In this document: in pieces, positions 21,972 to 33,028 of the stretch
How positions within the stretch are numbered: the stretch's first letter is position 1
How the letters are laid out: each line of letters opens with the position of its first letter
From: Prunus persica
Lineage: Eukaryota > Streptophyta > Magnoliopsida > Rosales > Rosaceae
Length of the DNA: 64,000 bases
Reading direction: 5' to 3'
Assembly: GCF_000346465.2 (NCBI RefSeq)
Contig: NC_034012.1
Location: 21,859,169 to 21,923,168, forward strand
Position numbers and translations under genes: made by a program
The notes under the pieces: generated by a model
Databases searched by the model: none
What the model saw: only the letters and a program-made list of their open reading frames with translations
What the model was told of the DNA's origin: nothing

Positions 21972-23308
21972 CTACGCCTCCTGCTGAGTCATAGTAAATA
22001 CCATGCATGTAGCTCTGGAACTTCCATCACATCCTCTTTGCTGAGTACTCCCTCTGCCAGCCACACTATCCTGAGGCTCACTACTGGATGAAGCTCCAAT
22101 AGTTGGAGATGTACCTTGACCTCTACTATGTGCACCAACCATCTGAACTGCTCCTGAAGTAGTTGCTTCACCCTGAAGTAACATCGAGCACTCCCTCTGA
22201 AAATGCCCCTATTGCCCACAATAATAACACTTAGAAATACCATGCTGGAAGGTCCATCGTGCTATCGGTTATACAATCTACATATTGGATGGATTCGACT
22301 GCTACGTACCATCTGTTGGTGGCTGGCAGAGCTTCTAGCTGCACCACCACCAAAATAAGGCCTAGAACTGAAACTTTGGCTGGATCCACCACTAGAACTT
22401 GCTCTTGTCCTAAAATCTACATAACCACCTCTACCAAAAGATCCGAAGCTGAAGCTACCTCTCTTGGATGGCCTCTGGCTAAGGCCACCCGAGTCAATAC
22501 GACGTCGATGTGTATCACCACGTCCCCGTACCTTCATCTGGTTACTCTCAATTAGGGAATCAAACTCCAGAAGTGCACCATACTCCATAATGCCCTGACC
22601 CACCACCAGATTAAGTATAGCTGCCCTCAAACCATGTGTGAACCGCTGACATCTCTTCTTCTTATCTGCCACCAAAAGGGTACAATATCTAGATTGCTTA
22701 GTAAATTTCTTCTCATATTCCAGCACAGTCATGCTACCCTGCTCAAGCTGCAAAAACTCTTCCATCTTCATGTTCTGATAAGGAAGTGGATAATCCTAAT
22801 CATCAAATGCAGTTTGAAAAATCTACCATGTGATCATTGAAGGATCCTGGTACCGGCATCTCACTGATTCCCACCAGTAACGTGCATTCTTATGAAGAAT
22901 GAATGCAGCCAAAACCTCCCTACATTCATGCGGAACTTCCATCACTTCCATTATCTTTTCCACATTCTCTATCCAATCTTCCGCTACGGCCGGGTCACCT
23001 CTCCCATCAAAGTCAACCGCTCCGATCCTCCTCGTCTAATCAACATATGTCAGCGCTAGGTCTCTGGTATGCCCAGCTCTAAACAGAGCCTGAGTCAACA
23101 ACTCTACAGTATGCTGCAAATGAGGGTCAATGGCCTGGGTAGGAGCCACGCACACCGTATCTACCACATCTTCTAGGTGGGGCTGCTCAAAAGGTCCCTG
23201 ATTTTGATTAGGAAAGAGCTGTTCATCTGGTTTAGGACTAGCGTCACGACCATGTAACCGGGATGACTGGCGAGTTCCCTAATGAACACCACCACGTTTA
23301 GGGCCCAT
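21972..23308 (-). pseudogene. Gypsy element 2 gag with zinc knuckle, several stops
   Basis: Gag starts at ATG 23308 (MGPKRGGVH then a stop, 23279-23281). The capsid block includes DFDGRGDPAVAEDWIENVEK, AAFILHKNARYWWESVR and EFLQLEQGSMTVLEYEKKF. A serine/glycine-rich linker (GSFSFGSFGRGG) leads to a CCHC knuckle CYYCGQ-stop-GHFQREC near 22180-22225. The in-frame stops that I could read are TAG, as expected if CAG or TGG codons decayed by C-to-T change. The protein cannot be made whole. Confidence 0.88.
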
Positions 23309-23385
23309 AACACTGATACAAGAGACAAGGATCCGTTAGAAAGTGACTGCACACAAGGTGCGAAGTCTACAGGATTTTAACCTAA

Positions 23386-23397
23386 GCTCTGATACCA
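23386..23397 (-). other. Primer-binding site for initiator tRNA-Met, gypsy element 2
   Basis: On the reverse strand TGGTATCAGAGC follows the LTR end TGTCA after a 3-base spacer. It is complementary to the 3' end of plant initiator tRNA-Met. Confidence 0.9.
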
Positions 23398-23678
23398 AGT
23401 TGACAGGACTAGCCCCGAGTTCCCCCTTGGGAGGAACCCTGTGCCTATCGACACCTGGCAGATGTTGAGCTCAAATTACGAACTTACCCTTCTTAAAACG
23501 AAACCAAAGTAAATTAAAACCGCCTTAGGGTTAGACTCTTACCAGAAACCGGCAGAGTCTCCCTTAAAAAGGCTCAGCCAAAAAACACCACATGTAGAAG
23601 CACAGTTTAAAACCCAAACGTTCAGTATGTACAAGACAAGTCCACAAACTGAAACAAGTAAATCCGAATGGCCACAGG

Positions 23679-24121
23679 TGTAATACCTCGAAAAATTCAA
23701 AGTGGATTTTCATATTTAAGTGAAAAATAATATTATGGCGAAGAATGATTATGGGTGTTTTATCAAGTGATTTTGAAGTGAGACAAATAGTAGTTGACTC
23801 AACGAACACGTAGGAAATCGTTTATGAATTTTGGGCCAAAATGACCAAAATACCCTTATGTGGGAAAATTACCAAAATACCCTTGTAGGCTTTTTTTTTT
23901 TTTTTTAAAAAAAAGGAATTTGAAACATGGAAGGCATCAGCCCACCCTTCTCCCATTCTTCCTCCCTTGACTCAAGCTTTCAAATTCACCATTATGAAAG
24001 GATGAGTCACCTAGTCTAAAGTGGTGAGTCACCTAGCCTAAAGTTATGACTCACCTAGCCTAAGGGATCTTCCTTAATGAAGCTGAATTTTTTTTAGAGC
24101 TAAGGGAGGTGAGTTGTTGGT

Positions 24122-24173
<52 letters not shown>

Positions 24174-25497
24174 AGAAGAAGAAGAAGAAGAAGAAGAAGA
24201 AGAAGAGAGGAGAAGACTTGGAAATAAGGGAGATGGATGTTATTACTATTACATCCATGACAAAATTAAGAAAGAAATGTGAGAGGCAGAAAAGAAAATG
24301 GTTAAGTGTTGAAGCAATTGGAAGGATGAAAGGCTCGAGTGGAAACCGAAGGATTGCAAGGGTAATTCAGTAATCTAACTAGTTGGACCCGAGGTAGGGT
24401 TTCTTTATTCCCCAATGATTAGACTATATCACTTTTAATCTTGGTGTTTATATATAGTATTATAAATATGAATAGTATTGTTGTTTTGCTTGGTGAATAT
24501 TATTTGATGTTAGGTGAATACGATTGTCATTGTTTAATGAAAATTATATGATGTTGGGTGAATAGTATTAATGATATTGTTCTGTGGATATTATTTGACA
24601 ATTGGATGAATATTATTATTCATGGGATTAATCTTGAAATATTTTTGTTATTATCTGTAGTACTATTTTGCAGAGATTGATAATGTTTGAGTTGCATTAC
24701 ATATGCATTATAGTTATGGTTGTGTGTTGGGTCGGTGTGTGTATCATTTGAGGTATATCTAAGGGGTGGCAGAATGCCTTAGATATATCTGAGTAAAAAA
24801 AAAAAAAAAGTGGAATATATTCAAGTGATGTGAGCAGGGCTTGAATATATTGAGGTGATGGGAGTAGGGCCTCTAATGAAAAGTGAAAGTTGGGAAATTC
24901 GTAAACAAAAGAAAAATGGGTTAAGGGACGTATGGGCGCTAGTTCATATTTTATGGTATTTGGAGCTACAGTGGTAGAACGCATCGTATGGGACATACAA
25001 GCTTGTTTCCCTAAGGTATGAATTAGTGGGATTAGAAGGTCGTGAGGTCATGGCATCACCACATATACAAATTTATTTATCTGGTTTCATTACATAATTT
25101 ATTTATATTGTGTTGTTTGATGCATGACACTTTGATTAACTGTGATAGCTGACCTTAAGGGGTTTGATGGTACTCTACTGGGCATTAGAATGCTCATACC
25201 CTAATAGATTATGCAGGATTCAAGGCGAAGTTTGAGGAAGCGGGTTTCAACCAAGCCACTAGACTTTTGTTGTTGATTTGTGTAATTAATATTTGTAAAT
25301 AGTCAACCGTTTGATAAAGATCTTAGTGTGTATTTAACTACGAGCCACTGCGACTCTGATTCTGGGTTGTTAAGTAAATTTGTATTTATTTGTGGCTCTA
25401 TTTCTCATCATATCATGGTTGTAGGATTTTATATGACTATAGTATGACTCACACCTTGATTCAGGAATATTCCTTATTCTCGAATCGGGTTGTGACA
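23679..25497 (+). mobile_element. Solo LTR (1819 bp), gypsy-type
   Basis: It begins TGTAATACCTCG and ends GTTGTGACA. The 5-bp duplication ACAGG flanks it at 23674-23678 and 25498-25502. It has no internal region or partner. It carries a long GA run followed by a GAA run (about 24127-24205) and a CCTTAGATATATCTGAG block near 24776. It sits in the opposite direction inside the 5' LTR of gypsy element 2 and is therefore younger than that LTR. Confidence 0.93.
24127..24206. repeat. GA and GAA microsatellite
   Basis: About 20 GA units are followed by a short A-rich spacer and about 10 GAA units. It lies inside the solo LTR, in the place where related LTRs have a CT- or GA-rich leader. Confidence 0.95.
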
Positions 25498-25800
25498 ACA
25501 GGCCTCACAACAATTCAAGGCTATATCAGTATCTAGTCAAGTTAAGTTTACAACTAGAGGAACTACAACAACAAGAAGAAATCTTACACGAGGACAATTG
25601 AAAGACTAGCAGAAGAAGAGATGCCCTCAAGTGGTGGTCCAATACTAGTCGACTATCTGGGGGGGCGCAAAACAATAAAGATGTGAGTGGATAAAAAATA
25701 AATATTATTAAACATAATACGAACATACTAACCCCACCGTTTAAAAACTGTTTCGAAAACCATTCAAACTTCCAATGTGTATATATATAGGGTTTAGGGT

Positions 25801-26085
25801 TTAGGCTCTGATACAAGGTACTGGCCCGGCCTCTTAAGAGCAAATTTTTAATCAATTTTTTGCTTTAGTTTATGCGCGGAAGGTAGTGTAGAAACGTAGA
25901 TAATAAACAGAATAATTATCAGAAATTCAAACATACAAAGCCAAAACCAGGGATAAGAATACAACGAAATTAAAAACGATATAAATGATAAAATTAATAT
26001 TTAGCAAACTTACATAAAAGCAGAAGAGCAGTAGTGCTTAACAGAAGCTTCACAAAAGCAGCACTTGGAATATAAAACACTCAAA
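25801..26085 (-). repeat. Pararetrovirus leader repeat, copy 1
   Basis: This repeats 28849-29125 in the same direction with few differences; copy 1 has an extra 8-10 bp near 25980. It ends at a degraded primer-binding site (GTATCAGAGCC on the reverse strand; one base of the usual TGG is changed). Confidence 0.92.
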
Positions 26086-26205
26086 CACTCAAGTTCTTCA
26101 CAGAAGCAGCAGTTGCTCAGAATCAGAGGAATTAAGCATTATTTGGCAAAGTTGTTGCTTAAGTTCTTCGCTAATGCTTAAGTTACTAATTTTATCTTTC
26201 ATTTT

Positions 26206-26247
26206 ACATTCGGATTTATAGTGTCCGACTTTTCCACATTTATAGCA
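26206..26247 (-). pseudogene. Pararetrovirus capsid zinc knuckle
   Basis: The reverse strand encodes CYKCGKVGHYKSEC, a C-x2-C-x4-H-x4-C knuckle as found at the C-terminus of caulimovirid capsid proteins, where it binds RNA. Upstream codons are lysine-rich, also typical. Confidence 0.88.
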
Positions 26248-27766
26248 TGTTGGGACCGCACCTTTCTTTCATTTACTAGCCTTCTGACTAGTTTCTCCTG
26301 CGTATTTCTTTTTTTTAAAGGTCCTATACAGTTTCTTAGGCTCAGACTTAGACTCGTATTTCTTAGGCTCTAGACCTGTCATGCTGTAATTCTATAGTTC
26401 CTACAAAATGTAGGGTGATTGTGTAAATTAATGAATTTATCGCATCTTCTGGTAAACATTTTCACTTTTAATGACTCCAGTTGCTGGATCCTGTACACAT
26501 TGTTGGCCAATAGCCACTTGAGCATTTAAGATCCGGGTCCTAGCCGAGTCGCTTAGAGGAATCCCATCATCCTTTCAATTGACCGACAAAACCTGCGATA
26601 ATAGCTTCAGCCACCCTTCTATCTCCATTTCCTTTTTTCTTAGAGGCTGTAGCGTACATCATCATATGTTTCATTGTATTAATGATCTAATATTCTGTCA
26701 GACCATCAATATTCCATTCAACTATGGAGCTTCCGTCATACTGAGCGGAATTCCACATTCCATCTTCCTCAAACTGTAAATCTACTGGTGTGGGTCTAGG
26801 GTAGTAGTTTTTAGTTTTAGCAGTTTGAGTAAATCTCTTTTCAGTCATTAACCTATTTATTTCAGGTTGTTCTTCTTTAAACATTGTTTCAAGGTTATCT
26901 ATTTCCCCCTCAGTGAGAACCGACACTTGAGGACCCTTTCCTTTATCTGACAAATTTAACCCTGATAATTTTTTGGCCAAGACGTCAACAAATTTTCGTC
27001 TTCAGACAAGGTCCTTCCCATCTTAAAGTTTTTATTATCTAAGGCAGGAGGTGGTTTAAAGAATGCTTGACTTGCTTCCTTATTTATTTATTTTCTGAGG
27101 GTCTTGGTTTGGATTTCTGTTCCTTCATTGAAACTGATGTTTCAATCCTGGTGACTTGCTTTCCTAAAGATTGCAAAAACATGTTAGTGTAGTTATTCTG
27201 CTGAATGACCGCACCTACATCTTCTTTCTAGCTGTGTGAAAATTATTGGCACTATCCTCAAGGAAAGTGGTTTCTTTGTAGGGAGCTGCAATTACGTCCT
27301 TTTGTTTTATCACCATCTCGAGTGGATGCATGGCTTTGACTGACTTTCCTTCTTTGGAAGTATAAGTCGAGAATGGGCTTCCTATCATTTCTATATTATT
27401 CCTATATTCAAGAATGTTATATTTTTTAGCACACCAATCTAACCAAGCAAAAAAAAAACAGTTGAATTTCTTTTCTTTCATGAAAGCAGTGTGGGCTTTC
27501 CAGAGATGGTCTTGCCTATCCTTCCTTAAGGCTGTTTCAAACCAAATTCTTTTATCAACATTTTCAATACTCAGATCATCTCTTTTAATCTTTTCATGTT
27601 TGATTTCAAAAGATTTTATCAAATTTATTTCAAATTCTACATCAGAAAATGTTGGTTCAGGTTGAAGCGGATTCCTTCTAAAACCTAGGTCTGGAATGGT
27701 TTGTTCGAACCTATAGGCTGGCCTCTGTATTTGTTCTTGAGTTCTCCGAAGTTCTGCTAGAACCAT
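26248..27766 (-). pseudogene. Pararetrovirus capsid region, broken
   Basis: Two larger frames remain: 27215-27766 and 26687-26980. The second contains KNYYPRPTPVDLQFEE and SSIVEWNIDGLTEY, then a stop. The sequence after the stop still encodes a block with MMMYATASKKKG and EAIIAGFVGQL, typical of caulimovirid coat proteins. The 27215-27766 frame, with a tryptophan/charged block around LWKAHTAFMKEKKFN, is the upstream part of the capsid or the movement-capsid linker. The parts are separated by stops and frame changes. Confidence 0.82.
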
Positions 27767-27965
27767 TCTTTCATGTTCTAGATCATAAGCTCTATCAGAG
27801 GAGGTGCTTGATCCGTGTGGTTCTAGTTAGATCTAGAGGGTGCCAAATCAATTCTAGTTCCTCCAGCACTGGAGAATTGTATTTCTACCTCTCCATCAGC
27901 GAATTGCGAGATTCATGTAGGCTCCTGATTTTCAAGGGGCTTTTTGGGGTTACTTCATCCAAAAT

Positions 27966-28646
27966 TTATTTTTCTGGTAGAGTTATATCACTCCACTTTA
28001 TCATTTTTCGGACTGCCAAGTTTGACTTTTCAAGGTTGGTTTGGAACAAGGTAGTTTCACCTTTACTGTCTAAGTCTTTAGCTTTGGGACAAACAGTGTT
28101 CATAATCTTATATGAAACCCTGTAAATGATTGCTAGATTTTGGGATCCTGTGTCCATATCATAACCCTGAGTTTGAATATTCAACGTTAAGGCTTTTAAG
28201 ACATTTATATCAGAAAGTGCAACAGAAAAGTTTGGAAAACAGTTAAAATATATCGGACCTTCCCCTAAGGTTGACTCGACTATTCCTAACAAGGAATCTG
28301 TGAACTTTCTATGTCTTCCATCTCTTACACATAGCAAGATTGAACTGGGCAATCCTATTCTGGTAAGTGGTTTCACCCCTACCTGCACTAAGCCTATGTG
28401 CAAATAGTTATATTTTCTATCCAGATGCTGGTCGATTTGATGCTGAGTAAATAGCTGGAAACTATCATTTTTATCAATGACAAAATCTTCTTGTCTACCA
28501 GTTTTTATTGCATAATCAGATCTAAACTTGAAAGATCCTTTATAGTAGATATCAGTGATGGTTATTTCTTGAGAGTTTTTCACCCTTAGTGTTCTATGGC
28601 TAGAACTGCTACTAGCGCTTGCATCTCCAGAAGAACGAGTAGACAA
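27966..28646 (-). pseudogene. Pararetrovirus movement protein region
   Basis: This is the longest intact frame of the virus copy (226 codons). It carries YFNCFPNFSVALSDINVLKA followed by GYDMDTGSQNLAIIYRVSYK, a pattern of the caulimovirid movement protein (30K superfamily), which opens plasmodesmata for cell-to-cell spread. No convincing ATG opens the frame; the first codon taken is TTG after a stop. The stop at the end interrupts what in relatives is a longer polyprotein. Confidence 0.85.
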
Positions 28647-28848
28647 GATTCTCCTAATAGTCTAGGTTTTATGCTTTCCTTCTGTTCTCTTCCTAATTCA
28701 AGGTTGCTAGTCCCTGCCCAGGTCTCTTCAACGCCTTACGCCTTTCTGGCAACGGCCAACGAGTCTATCCGACAGCTAGACAACTCGATGACTAGTGAGT
28801 AAAGGAAATTTGACAGAAAACCTTCAAACTAACAACTCTTCTAGGGAC

Positions 28849-29125
28849 TTTAGGCTCTGATACCAGGTACTGGCCCGGCCTCTTAAGAGCAAATTTTTAA
28901 TCAATTTTTTGCTTTAGTTTATGCACAGAAGGTAGTGTAGAAATGTAGAGAATAAACAGAATAATTATCATAAATTCAAACATACAAAGCCAAAACCAGG
29001 GATAAGAATACAACGAAATTAAAAACGATAACATTAATATTTAGCAGACTTACACAAAAGCAGAAAAGCAGTAGTGCTTAACAAAAGTTTCACAGAAGCA
29101 GCACTTGGAATATAAAACACTCAAA
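28849..29125 (-). repeat. Pararetrovirus leader repeat, copy 2, with primer-binding site
   Basis: The reverse strand contains TGGTATCAGAGCC (28853-28865), complementary to the 3' end of tRNA-Met, the minus-strand start point of caulimovirids. The rest of the repeat is the transcript leader. It matches copy 1 at 25801-26085. Confidence 0.9.
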
Positions 29126-29300
29126 AGTACAAAGTTTATTTCTGGAGGCGATAATTTTTTCGATGATTTGCAACTGAGGAGAGGTCCTCCTTTTAAAGCC
29201 TCGAGGCTGTTGTCGTGTCAAATAAAGACAAGAAGTCACAAAGCAGCCTACAGTAGAGCGGCATCTTCACTTTGAGGATTCTCACTGAACTTTCTCTCAA
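29126..29300 (-). promoter_or_regulatory. Pararetrovirus intergenic promoter and poly(A) signal
   Basis: On the reverse strand a TATA-like CTTTAAAAGG (29190-29199) follows a region with TGACTTC and TTTGACACGAC words. About 45-60 bases further is AATAAA (29134-29145). A promoter followed closely by a poly(A) signal is the standard caulimovirid arrangement. Activity is not shown. Confidence 0.6.
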
Positions 29301-29448
29301 ACAGCCAAAAAGAAAAAAAGCAGACTTTTACAAAAGTTAAAGCAGAGTTAAAGCAGAAGAATCTTGCTTTAACCAGAGGAAAAGTAAAATAAAACGACAA
29401 GAAAGCAAAAATTACAATTTTACAAATCATCTTTTATCAGACAGAATA

Positions 29449-29976
29449 TTACTGAGGGCCACCATAAAGCTCCGGATGGAAATTATCTAGCATGTCTTCA
29501 TTAGCAAAAGGGTCCACCTCATCTTCAGGCTGGGTGGCAAATGCTGAAGCCATAGATTCGTCATCCAAATCGAGAATCTCGAGGACTTTCTTTTTCAAGT
29601 CTTCTTTAGAAGATGATGATCCTAGTTGGTCTATCAACAGTTGTAGCCTTTAGGAAACACTTAGATTAGAAGAAGTGACCAAAGGCTGAGCAGCAGCAGA
29701 GTCAAGGGATGGGATAAGAGCTGGGACGATCTTGGTGGGAGCCAGGTGATCCTAGTGAATTTATCCCACCATCTGATTAAGATACTTCGGACTAAATTTG
29801 GAATATAAGTCCATTCCTCATCAACATCCTCTGAAATAACATATTCTCATTTTAAGATCCATGGTAGTTCATACACTATCATGAACCACATGAATAAGGT
29901 CCTTTGATTAGGATGGTTTTTATTCCATTTGCAAAATTTCATTTGAAAAGATTCCTTAATTTTAGGAGGAAGGTAT
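29449..29976 (-). pseudogene. Pararetrovirus polyprotein C-terminal remnant
   Basis: The last frame (29449-29637) encodes DLDDESMASAFATQPEDEVD and ends YGGPQ-stop, an acidic tail. Upstream on the same strand, broken frames encode FCKWNKNHPNQRTLFMWF and EEWTYIPNLVRSI. Their position just before the promoter is that of the end of the caulimovirid pol polyprotein. I did not find a catalytic motif in this piece. Confidence 0.6.
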
Positions 29977-30616
29977 TCCAATGTGTGTATATATATATAT
30001 ATATATTTGTACAGGAAGACGAGATTCCATAAATACATAACTCATCTGAACAGATAAATCAACAATTAACATTAAGACTAAAATTTAATCAACCCGAGAT
30101 AAATCATCAAATTTAATATAAAACATCTCAAAACTGAAAATACTTTCCACCTAGGTGTACCCCATATAATCCGTCAATTCCAATAGTAATCCGTCAATTC
30201 CAAGTACCACACATGTGAAACTAACCACTCCACATGTGTAGCACAACCTAGCAAAATCAGGGGACACGAGGTCAGCTCGAGACGCAAATCCTTGCAGAAT
30301 CGGGGTACACGTGGCCAGCCTAAGACGCAAATCCCAGCACCACACTATTTGGGCGTCCCCGAGACTTATGGGGCAATATCATATGCTCGTAGACTCATCC
30401 GAAGGCAACCAAGTTGTCTGAAGGCAACTGGGATGTCCGTAGACATCATAACATCCGAAGGCAACCAATATTCCAAAAGGCAACAATATTTCCGAAGACA
30501 ACAACTAGGGTACCTATGGAGGGTTTGAAAACATTTCCTGAATATGTCATGAAACCATTTCCCAAATCCTTTCTCAAATCCAGTTCTCAAACCATTCTCA
30601 ACTTTCCAAGCTAAGT

Positions 30617-31668
30617 AGTTGAACAATGTGTTTGATTTGATATTTATTTATATTTTGTACTTCTTTGTGTTATATTTGCTCGTAATGTGGCCTTGTTTGA
30701 TTTATAAAATTTTATTTACATTTTTGTTTCAAAAGAAATAAAAGGCTTACAATATGTCTCCTATAAAAATAAAAATAAAATTTAGCTTATCCCTATAAAA
30801 ATTCTTGAGTCCGCCATTGCCCACACAAAAAATTGTCATCCCTAATTAAGGAAATGAAAATTGAAATTGGAATTGGAATTGAATTTGCATGTGTGTTTTC
30901 TTAGTAAAGTTTTTCGTAGATTGGACGAGTCTTTGAGTTTAAAGAAGCTTGGGCTACTGGTTTCAAGTTTAGCTGAGAAGGCAAGTTTTTTGAAACCCTC
31001 ATTCCCATGCCTACCCATAGTTGGCCTCATCCAGATGATGAAATTAGTTTACTATCTGTCACAATATTAAATTCCATAATGACTATAAACCAAAGCTCTC
31101 TTGATTTTTAAACTAGATTATATCCAAAGGTGGATGACCATAACTGAAGGGTATTTTAGAAATAATGGTGGGTGGAAAGACATGATTGTGTTTTTTCAAA
31201 TTTACATGGTGGATAGGAAGATAAGAGGGTGGGGAAATAGGACACGGGGTAGAAATAGCAACATTCGTTTTTAATTGCCCGTAAAATAATTTTTTTATTT
31301 TTTTTAAATTCTATACAAACAATGATTTAAATAATTCTAAATTAATCTGCCGAGGGGGTATTTGAACTTAGGAGATGGACTCCCTGCCCTGACCAACTGA
31401 CCTAATTCACATCTACGGCCAAAAATGATTTATTATAAGATTTTATTGACCTTATACTAATTAATCTAAGTTTAAATTAGATGTTTAGTATAAAAACTCT
31501 TATTCCATTCAATATCATCCAATCAAATCATTCTAGCATTACTTCTCAACCCTACATTCATATAGACTAACAATTATGTGCATCCACAAGGATATTTATA
31601 CCCACACTCATTTTCTGGGACTTTAAAACTTAATTTTATTTGAACAATGAAATTCTAATAATATATAT
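30617..31668. other. AT-rich intergenic region with a SINE-like remnant
   Basis: No gene is recognised. A tRNA-like Pol III promoter on the reverse strand lies at 31345-31410 (listed separately). The frame at 30861-31070 has no familiar motif. Confidence 0.5.
31345..31410 (-). mobile_element. tRNA-derived SINE remnant
   Basis: On the reverse strand an A-box-like TTAGGTCAGTTGGTCAGGG is followed after about 20 bases by a B box AAGTTCAAATACC. The body beyond the B box is not recognised. Confidence 0.55.
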
Positions 31669-32460
31669 GACGGGATCCGATCCGGATTCTCCCTCGAAAT
31701 CCGTGACGGACCCCATAGTTGTTCCGACATCTAATCGATGCCGGGCCCACTTATGAAAATAGTCCCCTTCTCCAAAACTATGGAAAAAAAGAGGGCCGAG
31801 ACTCCTACCGAAATTTCGGCAGTCTCCTCTGAAAAAATGGACTTTACCAAATTTTCCACCTGTCAAAGACAACAGAATAACAACCAACTGCCAACACACA
31901 CAAATTACAAAATGGGCCTCCGGCCTCATAAACAATCCTTTAATACAATGTACTAGAACACATCAAACAAAACTCAAACAGATCAATTTGCAACTGCACC
32001 TAGGTTAACCCTGGTTGCCTACGTACCCCTTAAAGAGGGATCAAGCCACACATAGTTCTTCGACTAAAAAGGATCACAATTCAAAAAATATACAGATATT
32101 GCCCAACTAAAACCAACAATTAAATTTAGATTCATTCTCAACTTCAATTTCCTCAAGGCATATAACTAAACATTTTATAAATTCCTTTCTTCCCACGATT
32201 CATAACTCAAAACCATTTCCCTGTAAAAACTCACATGTACTATGCATAACTCTTTTAAAACTAACCATTTACTCTGAAACTCAAATTACTTCTCCAAAAT
32301 CATTTGTTTCCTACAACCATACCCTACCCAAGGCATATATTGCAAAACAACACTGTCCAAACATCATAACAATGATCACACCTGTGCAGAGCACTAACCA
32401 TGCACATGCTCAAGAAACCCCAACCCGGAAACGAATCCACATATTTTCCCACATATATCA

Positions 32461-32493
<33 letters not shown>

Positions 32494-33028
32494 CCACACC
32501 ATCATCATGTACCAGGGGAAAACAATCTTACCGGAGGATTGTTTGACTGACCACATGGAAGAATCCTCAATTACCATGTGGCTAGGGAACGAGCCGTCCA
32601 ACCGGTCGACTGGCCTCCCAGACACGTACAACAGAATCCTCAATACTCCTGCGGCTGTACTAAATCCTACATGTAGACTACCCTGCCAAGGGCCTACGAA
32701 ACACCCCACTAAGGGTGCTCGGCTTCCGACATATCCAATATCCAAGTGCCGGGGAGGTACATATCATAGTGCACATCATGTACCGGGGGAAAACAATCCA
32801 ACACGGGGATTGTTTAACTAGACCACATGGAAGAATCCTCAATTGACTATGTGGCTAGGGAACAAGCCATCCAACAGGTGGACTGGGTTCCCAGACACGC
32901 ATAGTAGAATCCTCAATACTCGTGCGGCTGAACTATGTCCTACATGCGCAGACTGCCCCACCAAGGGCCTACGACACACCAGACCAAAGGTTCCCGGATC
33001 TTTACCATACACCGGAAAGTCCAACCAC
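31669..33028 (-). repeat. LTR A: 3' part of a gypsy LTR
   Basis: On the reverse strand the LTR ends GGATCGGATCCCGTCA at 31669. Blocks such as GATGTCGGAAC, CCGAAATTTCGG and the GCCCGGCATC words align with LTR B (35219-37618). It is cut exactly where a CACTA-type end begins (33029). It contains a 271-bp tandem duplication and an AC microsatellite (32471-32492). Confidence 0.78.
32506..33020. repeat. 271-bp tandem duplication in LTR A
   Basis: The block starting CATGTACC(A/G)GGGGAAAACA occurs at 32506 and 32777. Both copies hold CCACATGGAAGAATCCTCAA, the CCAGACACG segment and CCAAGGGCCTACGA. The copies have diverged visibly, so the duplication is old. Confidence 0.92.

Larger units (their letters stand above)
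21021..23400 (-). mobile_element. Ty3/gypsy element 2 (Del/Tekay-like), internal region, deleted and decayed
   Basis: On the reverse strand the order is LTR end (23401), primer-binding site, gag, zinc knuckle, protease, start of reverse transcriptase, then an abrupt junction to a fragment of the 3' LTR ending at 21021 (TGCCAGG on the plus strand). The RT palm, RNase H and integrase are missing. The capsid wording (WIENVEKIMEVMEVP, ARYWWESVR, FLQLEQGSMTVLEYEKKF) fits Del/Tekay chromoviruses. The 5' LTR lies to the right and is itself split by two insertions. The element could act only if helped, and its own proteins are all broken. Confidence 0.88.
25790..29976 (-). mobile_element. Endogenous pararetrovirus (Caulimoviridae), deleted copy
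   Basis: On the reverse strand the order is a polyprotein C-terminal remnant, an intergenic region with promoter, a leader with tRNA-Met primer site, a movement protein, the capsid with zinc knuckle, then a second copy of the leader ending at the primer site. Protease, reverse transcriptase and RNase H are absent. Stops interrupt each coding part, so it is a dead fossil. The flanks share a sequence of about 20 bp (TTCCAATGTGT followed by TA repeats) at 25770-25789 and 29977-30006, and the LTR at 63470-63510 keeps the unoccupied order. Florendovirus/Petuvirus-like by movement protein and gene order; genus is inference. Confidence 0.88.
23401..30616 (-). repeat. 5' LTR of gypsy element 2, split by two insertions
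   Basis: LTR sequence is present in three blocks: 23401-23678, 25503 to about 25789, and about 29977-30616. In reverse orientation they follow the same order as the LTR at 61433-64000. Examples are the ACTCTGCCGG block, the TCCACTCAC...TTGTTTTGCG block, the GTGGGGTTAGTATGTTC block and the CCTAGGTGG block. Between blocks lie a solo LTR and an endogenous pararetrovirus. The distal end is lost: beyond about 30616 similarity stops and no TGTAATA start is visible. Confidence 0.82.

Noticed and set aside
25526..25855. 109-codon frame (-)
   Set aside because: It spans the LTR block and the virus edge; both sources are identified and neither codes in that frame.
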